From the NCBI GenBank assembly GCA_003132865.1, contig PKYZ01000723.1, forward strand, positions 1-10,951: a stretch of 10,951 nt of DNA, in the 5' to 3' direction. The notes below the pieces were generated by a model that was given only the letters and a program-made list of their open reading frames with translations, was not told the DNA's origin and did no database searches. This stretch comes from Bryobacterales bacterium. GTDB lineage: Bacteria > Acidobacteriota > Terriglobia > Bryobacterales > Bryobacteraceae. The translations under genes were made by a program, and so were the position numbers. Shown here in pieces: positions 1-9,313 of this stretch. Numbering within the stretch: the stretch's first letter is position 1; each line of letters begins with the position of its first letter.

Positions 1-1622
<1,622 letters not shown>

Positions 1623-1633
1623 TCAAATTCGCG

Positions 1634-2749
1634 TCAGATCCTCATGGGCATTACCACGTAGCGGTAATGGTCTTCGGTTCCGTCGCTCACCGGGCGCAAT
1701 TCGCCGGCGCTCTTCTGGTCCTTCAACTCGAAGGCCACCTGCTCCTGATTGGTGGCGCGCAGAAAATCGAGCAAATACTGGGCGTTGAATCCAATCTCCA
1801 TGTCCGGACCCGCATATTCGCTGGGCACGCTCTCCTCGCTTTCCCCAGTCTCGACGGAAGACGAGAAAATCTTGACTTCGCCCGCGGTGAACTGCACGCG
1901 GATGGCGCGCGAGCGCTCGTCGGCAAACTGCGAGACACGCTCGATCGCCGAGCGAATTTCGTCGCGGTTCAGCTTGGCCGTGTGTATGTTGTCTTTTGGC
2001 AGAACCTTGTCGTAGTCCGGGAAGTTGCCCGTAAGCTTGCGGGTAATGAGAAGCCGTTCGCCAAACTGGAAGAACAAGTGGTTCTCGTCACCGGCAAAAA
2101 CCAGCTTGCTGTCAGCGGCGCTTTCGTCCGCCAGCTTTACAATCTCGGCCATGGCTTTCTTAGGCACTAGCGCGCGAAAACTCTTGCCAGTGCTGGCCGC
2201 GGGCGACGCGATCTCCACATAAGCCAGCCGATGACCGTCCGTGGCTACCATGGTGGTCGAATCCGTCTTCAGCAACAGCAAAGCGCCATTCAAAGTGAAG
2301 CGGGATTCCTCCAGCGAGATGGCAAACGCAGTGCGCGAGATCATGGATGCCAGCAGCTTCACCGGAATCTCCGCGATGGTCTCCGGCATTTGCGGCAACT
2401 CCGGGAAACTTTCCCGCGACATTCCAGCAATGCGTGTACGCGACCGGCCACACGTCAGACTGGCCCAATGGTTCTCCAGGAACTTGATGGTCAGATCCAC
2501 GTCCGGCAGCAGCCGCACGTAGTCCAACAGCTTGCGGGCCGGGATGGTACCAGATCCCTCTTTCTTGACCTTAGCCGGACAAGAGCAGCGGATGCCCAAC
2601 TCCAGATCGGTGGCAGTAAGCGTAATCCGGTCGTTCTTAGCCTCCAACAGCACGTTGGAAAGGATCGGAATGGTGGTCTTCTTCTCGACCACACCTTGAG
2701 AGAGGCTCAGTTCTCGAACAAGGTCTGCTTTGCTGACGGTGAACTCCAT
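1634..2749 (-). CDS. dnaN: DNA polymerase III beta subunit (sliding clamp)
   Basis: Processivity clamp that dimerises as a ring around DNA and tethers DNA polymerase III and other clamp-binding proteins. The 371 residues match the normal family length and give three similar domains of about 120 residues. The N-terminus has the typical pattern with KKTTIPILSNVLLEA at about residues 23-37, and the C-terminus ends VVMPMRI, the family's typical clamp ending. Residues around 145-180 (SLEESRFTLNGALL, then VATDGHRLAY) are the conserved start of domain 2. The ATG at 2749 has an AGGAG about 13 nt upstream, somewhat far. It follows dnaA by 235 nt and precedes the gyrB fusion by 20 nt, so dnaN and gyrB are probably cotranscribed. 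Confidence 0.97.
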   Translation of the reverse strand: MEFTVSKADLVRELSLSQGVVEKKTTIPILSNVLLEAKNDRITLTATDLELGIRCSCPAKVKKEGSGTIPARKLLDYVRLLPDVDLTIKFLENHWASLTCGRSRTRIAGMSRESFPELPQMPETIAEIPVKLLASMISRTAFAISLEESRFTLNGALLLLKTDSTTMVATDGHRLAYVEIASPAASTGKSFRALVPKKAMAEIVKLADESAADSKLVFAGDENHLFFQFGERLLITRKLTGNFPDYDKVLPKDNIHTAKLNRDEIRSAIERVSQFADERSRAIRVQFTAGEVKIFSSSVETGESEESVPSEYAGPDMEIGFNAQYLLDFLRATNQEQVAFELKDQKSAGELRPVSDGTEDHYRYVVMPMRI

Positions 2750-2984
2750 GTGGTCTGTCTCACTCCTATTCTCTCGGTCTATTTAGATGCAGTAGAAGAG
2801 CAGAATTCATAGGCCCTGTGAAAATTGTTGAAGGCTTCCTAAATTATACTAAATTATAGTAGTTTTGGCCATTGTCGGACTGAGGATTTCAGGCGCGGAA
2901 AGGTGCAGAAACAGGCATTGACCAGGTTCTTGCACAGAGTCCACAGGCGATCATCACACGTACCTGTGGAAAATTCATATAACC
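2750..2984. other. dnaA-dnaN intergenic region, candidate origin of replication
   Basis: The 235-nt spacer holds no gene. DnaA-box-like 9-mers relative to TTWTNCACA: TGTGGAAAA at 2965-2973 (exact match, minus orientation), TCTTGCACA at 2928-2936 (one mismatch), TGTGAAAAT at 2817-2825 (one mismatch, minus orientation) and GAGTCCACA at 2937-2945 (weak). An AT-rich stretch at 2839-2858 is two perfect copies of CTAAATTATA; on the minus strand it reads as two TATAAT-containing units and could be an unwinding element, the dnaN -10 region, or both. Origins commonly lie beside dnaA, but the boxes are few. Confidence 0.4.
2839..2858. repeat. Perfect tandem 10-mer CTAAATTATA x2
   Basis: Two adjacent identical AT-rich units, 9 of 10 bases A or T apart from the leading C. 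On the minus strand each begins with TATAAT, giving two phased -10-like boxes upstream of dnaN. No good -35 box is visible at 16-18 nt from either. Confidence 0.8.
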
Positions 2985-4268
2985 TCATTGTAATGAATCG
3001 ATTAGGGCGTGGATGATCCTGTTCAATTCCGGGTCGGTGTGGCGCAGTTTGTCGATTTTCTTCACCGAATGCAGCACGGTAGTGTGATGCTTGCCCCCAA
3101 AGGCCCTGCCAATCTCAGGTAGGGAGGCGGGTGTCAGCTCTTTTACGAGGTACATGGCCACCTGCCGGGGCACGACGATCTTCTTGGTGTTGCTCTTTTC
3201 TTTGAGTTGGCTTTGCCGGATGCCGTAGCGCTCCGCTACGCCCTTCTGAATGGAATCGATCGTGACTTTGCGATCCTGCGCGTAGACCAGGTGCCGCAAC
3301 ACCTGCTGCGCCATCGTCAAATTGATCGCCGACCCGGTCAGGGAAGAATACGCAATCAGCTTGACCAGTGCGCCTTCCAACTCGCGCACGTTGGACTTGG
3401 TCTTGGTGGCCATGAAGGTTCGTACGTCTTCCGGGAGCGCCACGCCTTCCGCCTCGGCCTTCTTGTCCAGAATAGCCATCTTGGTTTCCAGATCGGGCGG
3501 CTGGATATCGGCCATCAGGCCCCATTCGAACCGCGAGCGAAGCCTCTCTATAAGGCCGGGGATATCTTTTGGCGGCGCGTCGCTGGAGATCACGATCTGC
3601 TTCTGGTGATCGTGCAACTCGTTGAAAGTGTGGAAGAATTCTTCCTGCGTGCGATCCTTGTTGCCGATCAATTGGATGTCGTCCACCAGCAGCACATCCG
3701 CGGAGCGGTAGCGATCGTGGAACTGCGGCATGCGGTCCAACCGGATGCAAGTGATCATGTCGTTCATGAACCGCTCGCTGGAGGTATAGATGATGCGCAT
3801 CGACGCATGATTGTTGATGAGGGCGCGGCCAATGGCATGCATCAGGTGGGTCTTGCCCATCCCGACGCCGCCATAGATGAACAACGGGTTATAGCTGCGG
3901 GACGGGTTGGTGGCGACCGACCGGGCCGCGGCGTGCGCGAACTGGTTGCATGCTCCCACGACAAAGCTGTCGAACGTGAACTTGGGGTTCAGCGAACTGA
4001 CCGGCGGCGCTTCGACGTTGCCGGGCTCCCGCGACGAGGGCAACGCATACTCCACGCGTTCAATAGCCAACCCGAGCTGCCGCACCACCAGGAGGACTTC
4101 AGTGGCGTATTCCGTCTCGATCCACCGCTTGGTGCCTTCATCGGGCACGCCGACCACCAGGGTGAGGCCGTCCATCCCCATGTATTCAATACGGCTGATC
4201 CAATTCTGGTAGCTCTCGGGGCTCAGTTTGGCTTCCAGTTCTTTCCTAATGCGATCCCAAGGATTCAT
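2985..4268 (-). CDS. dnaA: Chromosomal replication initiator DnaA
   Basis: AAA+ ATPase that binds DnaA boxes at the origin, opens the duplex and helps load DnaB. The 427 residues are at the short end for the family because linker domain II is minimal (about residues 75-92). Domain I is residues 1-74. Domain III (93 to about 320) has Walker A GGVGMGKT (133-140), Walker B DVLLVDD (191-197) and the sensor II segment NVRELEGAL (Arg295). Domain IV ends with the DNA-binding signature GGKHHTTVLHS (391-401). The usual form is GGRDHTTVLHA, so Arg-Asp is replaced by Lys-His at positions that contact the box in E. coli; I believe similar variants exist in other phyla. The start at 4268 gives the expected MNPWDRI-type N-terminus but its ribosome site is poor. 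Its first 74 codons are the paralogue of the gyrB extension. Confidence 0.98.
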   Translation of the reverse strand: MNPWDRIRKELEAKLSPESYQNWISRIEYMGMDGLTLVVGVPDEGTKRWIETEYATEVLLVVRQLGLAIERVEYALPSSREPGNVEAPPVSSLNPKFTFDSFVVGACNQFAHAAARSVATNPSRSYNPLFIYGGVGMGKTHLMHAIGRALINNHASMRIIYTSSERFMNDMITCIRLDRMPQFHDRYRSADVLLVDDIQLIGNKDRTQEEFFHTFNELHDHQKQIVISSDAPPKDIPGLIERLRSRFEWGLMADIQPPDLETKMAILDKKAEAEGVALPEDVRTFMATKTKSNVRELEGALVKLIAYSSLTGSAINLTMAQQVLRHLVYAQDRKVTIDSIQKGVAERYGIRQSQLKEKSNTKKIVVPRQVAMYLVKELTPASLPEIGRAFGGKHHTTVLHSVKKIDKLRHTDPELNRIIHALIDSLQ

Positions 4269-4392
4269 ATCTAGCGCTTGCCTATGAGGAGTGCCGATAG
4301 GGGTGGGCCACCGACCGATCCTGAGTCTAGCATACCCCGGTCATTTTCCACTAAGAAAATAGCGCCTTTGTTTCTTTATGGTTACAGACCGT
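4269..4392 (-). promoter_or_regulatory. dnaA upstream region with a DnaA-box-like site
   Basis: Untranslated region between dnaA and the divergent tRNA promoter. TTTTCCACT at 4344-4352 differs by one base from the relaxed DnaA box, which would fit autoregulation. A possible -10, TATGCT (RC of 4330-4335), follows a weak TTCTTA at 17 nt on the minus strand, placing the box in the -35/-10 spacer. The promoter match is poor. Confidence 0.3.
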
Positions 4393-4422
4393 TTGACAGG
4401 ACCGCCGGCGGTTCAGGATAAT
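4393..4422 (+). promoter_or_regulatory. Sigma70-type promoter for tRNA-Gly
   Basis: A perfect -35 TTGACA (4393-4398), an 18-nt spacer and a -10 GATAAT (4417-4422). Transcription would start about 4429, a few bases before the tRNA 5' end at 4437. It is divergent from dnaA. Confidence 0.75.
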
Positions 4423-4436
4423 GGTACTTCCTCTGA

Positions 4437-4512
4437 GCGGGAGTAACTCAGTTGGTAGAGTGCGACCTTGCCAAGGTCGATGTCGCCGGTTCGAATCCGG
4501 TCTCCCGCTCCA
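4437..4512 (+). tRNA. tRNA-Gly, anticodon GCC
   Basis: 76-nt cloverleaf. The acceptor stem GCGGGAG (4437-4443) pairs with CTCCCGC (4502-4508), followed by discriminator T and an encoded CCA (4510-4512). The D-loop contains AGTTGGT. The anticodon stem CGACC/GGTCG holds loop TTGCCAA, giving anticodon GCC for GGC/GGU codons. The T-arm is CCGG-TTCGAAT-CCGG. No T-tract terminator follows, so the downstream gene may be read from the same promoter. Confidence 0.97.
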
Positions 4513-4579
4513 ACCCGTTCATGGCGCAGGCGTTTCTGCCCGCCGCATCGGCACGCTTGTCGGCGCCATCTAATTTCGT

Positions 4580-5203
4580 ATGAAGAATCTCTTCCCCCTC
4601 CTGGTTTTGTCCGCCTCCCTGGCCTTTGCCCAGTACAAGATGGAGCCGGCTGGCGCCCCGCCCACCGATCTGGCGCCCGCCTTCGCCTCGGCGCTTCAGC
4701 AACAAGGCGTCAAGATCCTGGGCGCTGGCGGTTCGGTCTACTGTGAAGTATGGTTCCGCACACAGGTGGCCAGCGGCCCGAAGTCGACCGACGATGCCGT
4801 GACCCTCTCAATTCCCCAAGGCGCGTTGCTGGGCGTCATCCGCTTCGCAGGGCCGGCTCAGGACCGGCGCGGGCAATCTTTGAAGGCTGGAACCTACACC
4901 CTGCGCTACAGCCAATACCCGGTGAATGGCGACCATCAGGGTGTGGCGCCGCAAAGAGATTTTGCGTTGCTTGTGCGTATAAGCGACGACACGGATCCCG
5001 GCGCCACCGCCGGGTTCGATGCTCTGGTGGCCTTGAGCGCGAAGGCATCCGGCACGCCGCATCCCGCCGTATTGAGCATCTGGAAGTCATCGAGCGACAA
5101 GTTCCCCAATTTCAGCAAGCAAGGGGACCACGACTGGGTTCTCGATACGAAGGTGGGGGATGTGCCGATCTCTATCATTCTGGCCGGGAAAGTGGAAGCG
5201 TAG
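4580..5203 (+). CDS. Secreted protein of unknown function
   Basis: 207 residues. A clear Sec signal peptide occupies residues 1-17 (MKN, hydrophobic core, LAFA then QYK), so the mature protein of about 190 residues is exported. There is a lone Cys55, no heme or metal motif, and no membrane segment after the signal. The mature part alternates beta-rich stretches (TLSIPQGALLGVIRFA at 75-90; AGTYTLRYSQYPVNGDHQG at 103-121), which suggests a beta-sandwich. It ends with an ISIILAGKVEA strand. I do not recognise a named domain. It begins 67 nt after tRNA-Gly with no terminator between and no strong ribosome site. The Acidobacteria-like flavour of the sequence is an impression only. Confidence 0.8.
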   Translation: MKNLFPLLVLSASLAFAQYKMEPAGAPPTDLAPAFASALQQQGVKILGAGGSVYCEVWFRTQVASGPKSTDDAVTLSIPQGALLGVIRFAGPAQDRRGQSLKAGTYTLRYSQYPVNGDHQGVAPQRDFALLVRISDDTDPGATAGFDALVALSAKASGTPHPAVLSIWKSSSDKFPNFSKQGDHDWVLDTKVGDVPISIILAGKVEA

Positions 5204-5316
5204 TTCTGGTCGAAGTGGCCCAAACCGGGCACCGGGCGACATATGTCTTAACATTCGCCGCAGACCGGCCCTCGCGCTGGTTTACCGGCGTTTAAGCCAG
5301 ATCACCAACGTCTTGA

Positions 5317-5339
5317 GCCGGCCTACCAAAGGTAGCCGG
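5317..5339. terminator. Hairpin after the secreted-protein gene
   Basis: CCGG-C-CTACC (5318-5327), loop AAA, then GGTAGCCGG (5331-5339): nine base pairs with one bulged C. It lies 114 nt past the stop codon with no T-tract after it on the plus strand, so a role in termination or transcript-end stability is only possible. Confidence 0.35.
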
Positions 5340-5391
5340 AAATCAAGCAGCAGAAGGAACATAAAGCGTTTCCGCCTTTCCATCTCCTAGT

Positions 5392-5420
5392 GGAGGGCCG
5401 GGCCTCGAACCCGGCTCTCC
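5392..5420. repeat. Strong 11-bp hairpin with a T-arm-like loop
   Basis: GGAGGGCCGGG (5392-5402) pairs over all 11 positions (one G-T) with CCCGGCTCTCC (5410-5420) around a 7-base loop. Read on the minus strand, the core is CCGGG-TTCGAGG-CCCGG, the exact form of a tRNA T-arm. It sits inside a wider inverted repeat, GTGGAG (5390-5395) with CTCCAC (5459-5464). Confidence 0.6.
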
Positions 5421-5745
5421 TGAATGAAGTCTCCGCAAGTTCATCCAGCAGCCCGCTCACTCCACCCTCGGCCAGAACCCGAAAACAAACTCGCAGGGAG
5501 ACCCATTCCGGCGATATACCCGTAGCTTTTCGGTCACCACGGTTCACACGAAAATATCACTAACGTTTTCAATAACATACAAGAAATCAACCGCCGGAGC
5601 CTTGCTGGGCGGGGCGAAAGTAAAGGTAGGGGCGTCGTATGCGCTTTTTGTTTAGGCGGTTCGCGCTATTTCCTGGCATTGGCGCAGTCGCGAGTTTGTC
5701 GAAGACCTCGGCTCCGCATCAATCCGTTACGGAGAGTGGCAAGCT

Positions 5746-6357
5746 ATGGGCATGTATTTTCTAGACAGGCGTGTCGGATTTGCGAAACCGGTAACAAGGA
5801 TGAAACGCCAGACCAAAATCCTCGGCCAGGTTCGGGATGTCGAGGGCAGTCTTTGGGATGTGCGCCAGATACGCGACACCAAGCACGGTTTCGATCTACT
5901 TTTCGGTTCGCCGGAACCTCGTTTGGGAAGCTACAGGGGTGGTCTTCCGCGTCTGATCGCAACTCAACCCCTCATAGACTTCTGGGAAGCCAACCAGACA
6001 AAGCGCGACGGCGTGCTATTCGACTTGCCGGCCGGACGAACAACGCTCAAACGAGTACGGCGTCGTTTTGGTTTCAACAATCTCGATGACATTGCTGAGT
6101 TTTGGATGGAGCGTATCGAAGACCTGGATGAGCTGAGTGCGCGTGAGTTTGCCATGCGGCACAAAGTCGATATCCAGGTGGTGTTCGAAACGCGCAGGAA
6201 ACTGCTCGGCAACTGCGCTCGCGATCCGGGCTGGTGGCGCAAGCCCAGGCCGCTCAAAATCCTTCGATCCAACATCACGCTGAGGGAGATGGGCGAGAAA
6301 TTGGTCATTTCCATCAGCCACGCCAAACGCCTCAGGGATCGAGCGCTCCGGCAATAG
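5746..6357 (+). CDS. Hypothetical protein with helix-turn-helix-like segments
   Basis: 203 residues, strongly basic, with no signal peptide or membrane segment. GGAGAG lies 9 nt before the ATG at 5746; Met20 is an alternative start. Three segments look like helix-turn-helix: about 98-119 (RTTLKRVRRRFGFNNLDDIA), 130-153 (SAREFAMRHKVDIQVVFETR) and 177-200 (TLREMGEKLVISISHAKRL). A Trp-rich PGWWRKP link (161-167) joins the last two. This suggests a sequence-specific DNA-binding protein, perhaps a regulator or an accessory protein of a mobile element. I do not recognise the family. It stands alone: 542 empty bases precede it and the next gene has its own promoter. Confidence 0.7.
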   Translation: MGMYFLDRRVGFAKPVTRMKRQTKILGQVRDVEGSLWDVRQIRDTKHGFDLLFGSPEPRLGSYRGGLPRLIATQPLIDFWEANQTKRDGVLFDLPAGRTTLKRVRRRFGFNNLDDIAEFWMERIEDLDELSAREFAMRHKVDIQVVFETRRKLLGNCARDPGWWRKPRPLKILRSNITLREMGEKLVISISHAKRLRDRALRQ

Positions 6358-6446
6358 CGGCCTCAATTTCCACGGTATGTTCCGGATTGGGCGGGGAGAC
6401 TTCGTCGAGGCGCCCTGGGCCAAGCCGTGTCAGAATAATCCACAGC

Positions 6447-6474
6447 TTGACGCAGAATCCGACATCTTGATAAT
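6447..6474 (+). promoter_or_regulatory. Sigma70-type promoter of the cytochrome gene
   Basis: -35 TTGACG (6447-6452), 16-nt spacer and -10 GATAAT (6469-6474), the same -10 as the tRNA promoter. The predicted start is near 6481, leaving a leader of about 30 nt before the ATG at 6512. Confidence 0.6.
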
Positions 6475-6482
6475 ATATTAAG
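6466..6482. promoter_or_regulatory. Palindromic operator candidate over the cytochrome -10 box
   Basis: 17-bp palindrome of form CTTnATAnnnTATnAAG, with all 12 specified positions symmetric. It covers the -10 box and the predicted transcription start, a typical repressor position. A second copy lies at 9496-9512. Confidence 0.5.
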
Positions 6483-6511
6483 GTCTTTAATACTGTAAGA
6501 CGAAACACACC

Positions 6512-9310
6512 ATGCCGTTCCACCCGCGGTACGCGGCACGCATTCTAAGCCTGGTCGCGGGCGGGATGTTGGCAGCGGCCGCGCTGGCCCAGCAGCCCAA
6601 TGCCCTGCCGGGCTCCGAAGAATGTGTTGCCTGCCACGATACCGGGCAGCGCACGGGTAAGCGCGAAAAAGGGATGCCACCGCCGTTTGACGCGGCGGCT
6701 TTGCGCGCTTCGCCGCATGCGGCGCTGGAGTGCGCGGCCTGTCACAGCGAGCTTGCCAAGAAGGAGTTTCCGCACGCCGAAAAACTGGCGAGCGTGGATT
6801 GCGGCGCATGCCATAGCGACGAGCAGACGCAGTACGCCGCCAGCCTTCACGGGCGGGCGGCGGCCCGCGGCGACCGGCTGGCGCCCACCTGCCGCGACTG
6901 TCACGGCACGCACAACATCCTGCGCGCTTCCAGCCCGCGCTCCCCCATTTCCACCATGGAGATTCCGCGGCTGTGCGGCGGTTGCCATCGCGAAGGAACC
7001 CCGGTCAGCCTGACGCGCCACATTCCGCAGGAGAACATCCTGGCCAACTACATGGACAGCATCCATGGCGAGGGGCTGTTCAAGCGGGGGCTCATCGTGA
7101 CGGCGGTATGCACGAGCTGTCACACGGCGCATTTCGTGCTGCCGCACACCGATCCGCGGTCCTCGATCGCCAAGGCCAACATCGCCGGAACGTGCACGCG
7201 CTGTCACGCTCAGATCGAAAGCGTGCACCGCCAGGTGATTCGCGGCGAATTATGGGAAAAGCAGCCGCACCTGATTCCGGCCTGCGTGGATTGCCACGAG
7301 CCGCACAAGGTACGTGAGGTGTTCTATCCGCAAGGGATGTCGGACCGGGACTGCCAGCGCTGCCACGGCGACCGGAACCTGAAGATCGCCCGGGCTGGCC
7401 GGACCGTCTCGCTGTTCGTGGACCAGAACGAACTGGCGCACTCGCGGCACGCGCGCACGGCCTGCATACAGTGCCACACCGGCGGGACGCCTGCGGACCT
7501 GCGGCCCTGCCGGTCGATCCCGGACAAGGTGGACTGCTCGATCTGCCACGCGGAAGTAATGAGCCAGTACCGCGAAAGCACACACGGCAAACTGGTGGCG
7601 CAGGGGAGCCCGGATGCCCCCGGCTGCCAGGATTGCCACGGCTCGCATGGCATTCTAGGAAAAAAAGACTCGGCCTCGCCGACGTTTTCGCGCAACGTGC
7701 CGGCGCTGTGCGGAAAGTGCCACCGGACGGGGCAGAAGGCCGCGCTGCGCTACAACGGGACGCAACACGACGTGGTCGAACATTACCTGGAGAGCATTCA
7801 CGGAAAGGGGCTGATGCAAAGCGGGCTGACGGTGACCGCGGATTGCGCCGACTGCCATACCGCACATCACGAACTGCCCGCGAGCGACCCGCGCTCGAGC
7901 GTCAACCGCGCCAACATCGCCCGCACCTGCGCGCAGTGCCACCGCGGCATCTTCGAGCTGTTTACCGCCAGCGTCCACAGCCCGGAAGTGACGCACACCG
8001 GCAAAGAACTGCCGGTGTGCGCCGACTGCCATTCGGCGCACAGCATCCAGCGCACCGATCTTTCCGACTTCCGGCTGCATATCATGGAGCAGTGCGGCCG
8101 CTGCCACCGGCAGATCACGGACAGCTATTTCGAGACGTTCCACGGGAAGGTTTCGAAGCTGGGCTATCTGAAGACCGCCAAGTGCTACGATTGCCATGGC
8201 GCGCATGACATTCTACCGGTGAATGACCCGCGCTCCCATCTGAGCCGCAACAACATCGTCAAAACCTGCGGGCAGTGCCATACCGGCTCGCACCGCCAGT
8301 TCGCCGGATACCTGACGCACGCCACGCACCACGATCCGAAGAAGTACCCGTTCCTGTTCTTCACGTTCTGGGCCATGACCGCGCTGCTGGTGGGGACGCT
8401 GGTGGTCTCGGGGGCCCACATGGCGCTGTGGCTGCCGCGCTCGCTGGAGTACCGCAAGCAGATGCAGAACGGCCAACCGGAGAGCCGCGTCTACGTGCGC
8501 CGCTTCCAGCCCTTCCAGCGCAACCTGCACCTGCTGGTGATCTCCAGTTTTCTGGGGCTGGCGCTGACGGGGATGATTCTGAAGTTCTCCTATGCCGCCT
8601 GGGCGAAGGTGCTGGCGCACCTGTTGGGGGGCTTCGAGGCCGCCGGGCTGATCCACCGGTTCTGCGCGGTGCTGACCTTCACCTATTTCGGGCTGCACCT
8701 GTACGACCTGGTGCGGCAGCGGCGGCGGAGCGGCAAGAGCTGGCGGCACTTCCTGGCCGGCCCGGAGAGCATGTTGTTCCAGCGGCGCGACTGGCAAGAG
8801 TTCCGCGGGTCGCTGAAATGGTTCTTGGGCCGCGGGCCGCGCCCCCAGTACGGGCGCTGGACGTATTGGGAGAAGTTCGACTACTTCGCGGTATTCTGGG
8901 GGGTGGCAGTAATCGGCGGCACGGGATTGCTCCTTTGGTTCCCGGAGATCTTCACCCGGGTAGTGCCGGGACGGATGGTGAACGTGGCCACCACCATCCA
9001 TAGCGACGAAGCTCTGCTAGCGGTGAGTTTCATTTTCGTGGTGCACTTCTTCAACACCCACTTCCGCCCGGAGAAGTTCCCCATGGATACGGTCATCTTC
9101 ACGGGTGGCACGCCGCTGGAAGAGTTTAAACGCGACCGTCCACGGGAATACCGGCAACTCGTCGAAAGTGGCGAGTTGGACCAGTTTCTAATGCCCGAGC
9201 CGCCGGCGCTGGCGGTGAAACTCTGGCGACGCTTCGGTTTCGCAGCGCTCACCGTGGGGCTGATCATGATCGGGCTGATCGTCTACGCCATGCTGTTCGC
9301 CTACCGGTAG
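6512..9310 (+). CDS. 19-heme cytochrome c fused to a cytochrome b-type membrane domain
   Basis: 932 residues. The N-terminus is an export signal (hydrophobic stretch about 9-26, AALA-QQ). It is followed by 19 CXXCH heme sites with first Cys at 38, 74, 97, 127, 155, 200, 228, 258, 281, 318, 342, 372, 400, 445, 473, 503, 528, 558 and 586; no CXXCK is present. Recurrent S-x-HG motifs before heme sites probably supply distal ligands. Residues 612-930 have about six membrane segments with His673, 703, 715, 729, 830, 845 and 850 as possible b-heme ligands, resembling formate dehydrogenase gamma or Ni/Fe hydrogenase cytochrome b subunits. The arrangement recalls Geobacter CbcL, an inner-membrane quinone oxidoreductase that passes electrons to periplasmic cytochromes. 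A quinol-to-periplasm electron conduit is therefore likely, but donor and acceptor are unknown. There is no good ribosome site before the ATG. Confidence 0.93.
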   Translation: MPFHPRYAARILSLVAGGMLAAAALAQQPNALPGSEECVACHDTGQRTGKREKGMPPPFDAAALRASPHAALECAACHSELAKKEFPHAEKLASVDCGACHSDEQTQYAASLHGRAAARGDRLAPTCRDCHGTHNILRASSPRSPISTMEIPRLCGGCHREGTPVSLTRHIPQENILANYMDSIHGEGLFKRGLIVTAVCTSCHTAHFVLPHTDPRSSIAKANIAGTCTRCHAQIESVHRQVIRGELWEKQPHLIPACVDCHEPHKVREVFYPQGMSDRDCQRCHGDRNLKIARAGRTVSLFVDQNELAHSRHARTACIQCHTGGTPADLRPCRSIPDKVDCSICHAEVMSQYRESTHGKLVAQGSPDAPGCQDCHGSHGILGKKDSASPTFSRNVPALCGKCHRTGQKAALRYNGTQHDVVEHYLESIHGKGLMQSGLTVTADCADCHTAHHELPASDPRSSVNRANIARTCAQCHRGIFELFTASVHSPEVTHTGKELPVCADCHSAHSIQRTDLSDFRLHIMEQCGRCHRQITDSYFETFHGKVSKLGYLKTAKCYDCHGAHDILPVNDPRSHLSRNNIVKTCGQCHTGSHRQFAGYLTHATHHDPKKYPFLFFTFWAMTALLVGTLVVSGAHMALWLPRSLEYRKQMQNGQPESRVYVRRFQPFQRNLHLLVISSFLGLALTGMILKFSYAAWAKVLAHLLGGFEAAGLIHRFCAVLTFTYFGLHLYDLVRQRRRSGKSWRHFLAGPESMLFQRRDWQEFRGSLKWFLGRGPRPQYGRWTYWEKFDYFAVFWGVAVIGGTGLLLWFPEIFTRVVPGRMVNVATTIHSDEALLAVSFIFVVHFFNTHFRPEKFPMDTVIFTGGTPLEEFKRDRPREYRQLVESGELDQFLMPEPPALAVKLWRRFGFAALTVGLIMIGLIVYAMLFAYR

Positions 9311-9313
9311 AAG

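Larger units (their letters stand above)
5204..5745. other. 542-base gap without a convincing gene
   Basis: No frame here shows protein-like composition with a ribosome site. The gap contains two strong hairpins (5317-5339 and 5392-5420) and a longer interrupted inverted repeat. An AT-richer patch lies at about 5545-5590. GGAGAG at 5731-5736 is the ribosome site of the next gene. Confidence 0.6.

Noticed and set aside
3207..4274. 355-residue plus-strand open frame opposite dnaA
   Set aside because: Antisense to a complete DnaA with all catalytic motifs; the open frame is a codon-bias artefact.
4522..4568. Inverted repeat TGGCGC...GCGCCA after tRNA-Gly as a terminator
   Set aside because: Six pairs with a loop of about 35 bases and no T-tract; too weak.
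5390..5466. Functional tRNA or selenocysteine tRNA on the minus strand
   Set aside because: The T-arm and most of the acceptor stem fit, but no anticodon stem can be drawn around any loop, the acceptor has a mismatch, there is no CCA, and the length is too short for tRNA-Sec.
5323..5547. 74-codon minus-strand frame in the gap
   Set aside because: No ribosome site, unlikely composition, and it crosses the strong hairpin at 5392-5420.
6436..6444. TAATCCACA, one mismatch from the consensus DnaA box
   Set aside because: Single isolated site far from the dnaA region; expected by chance at this level of match.
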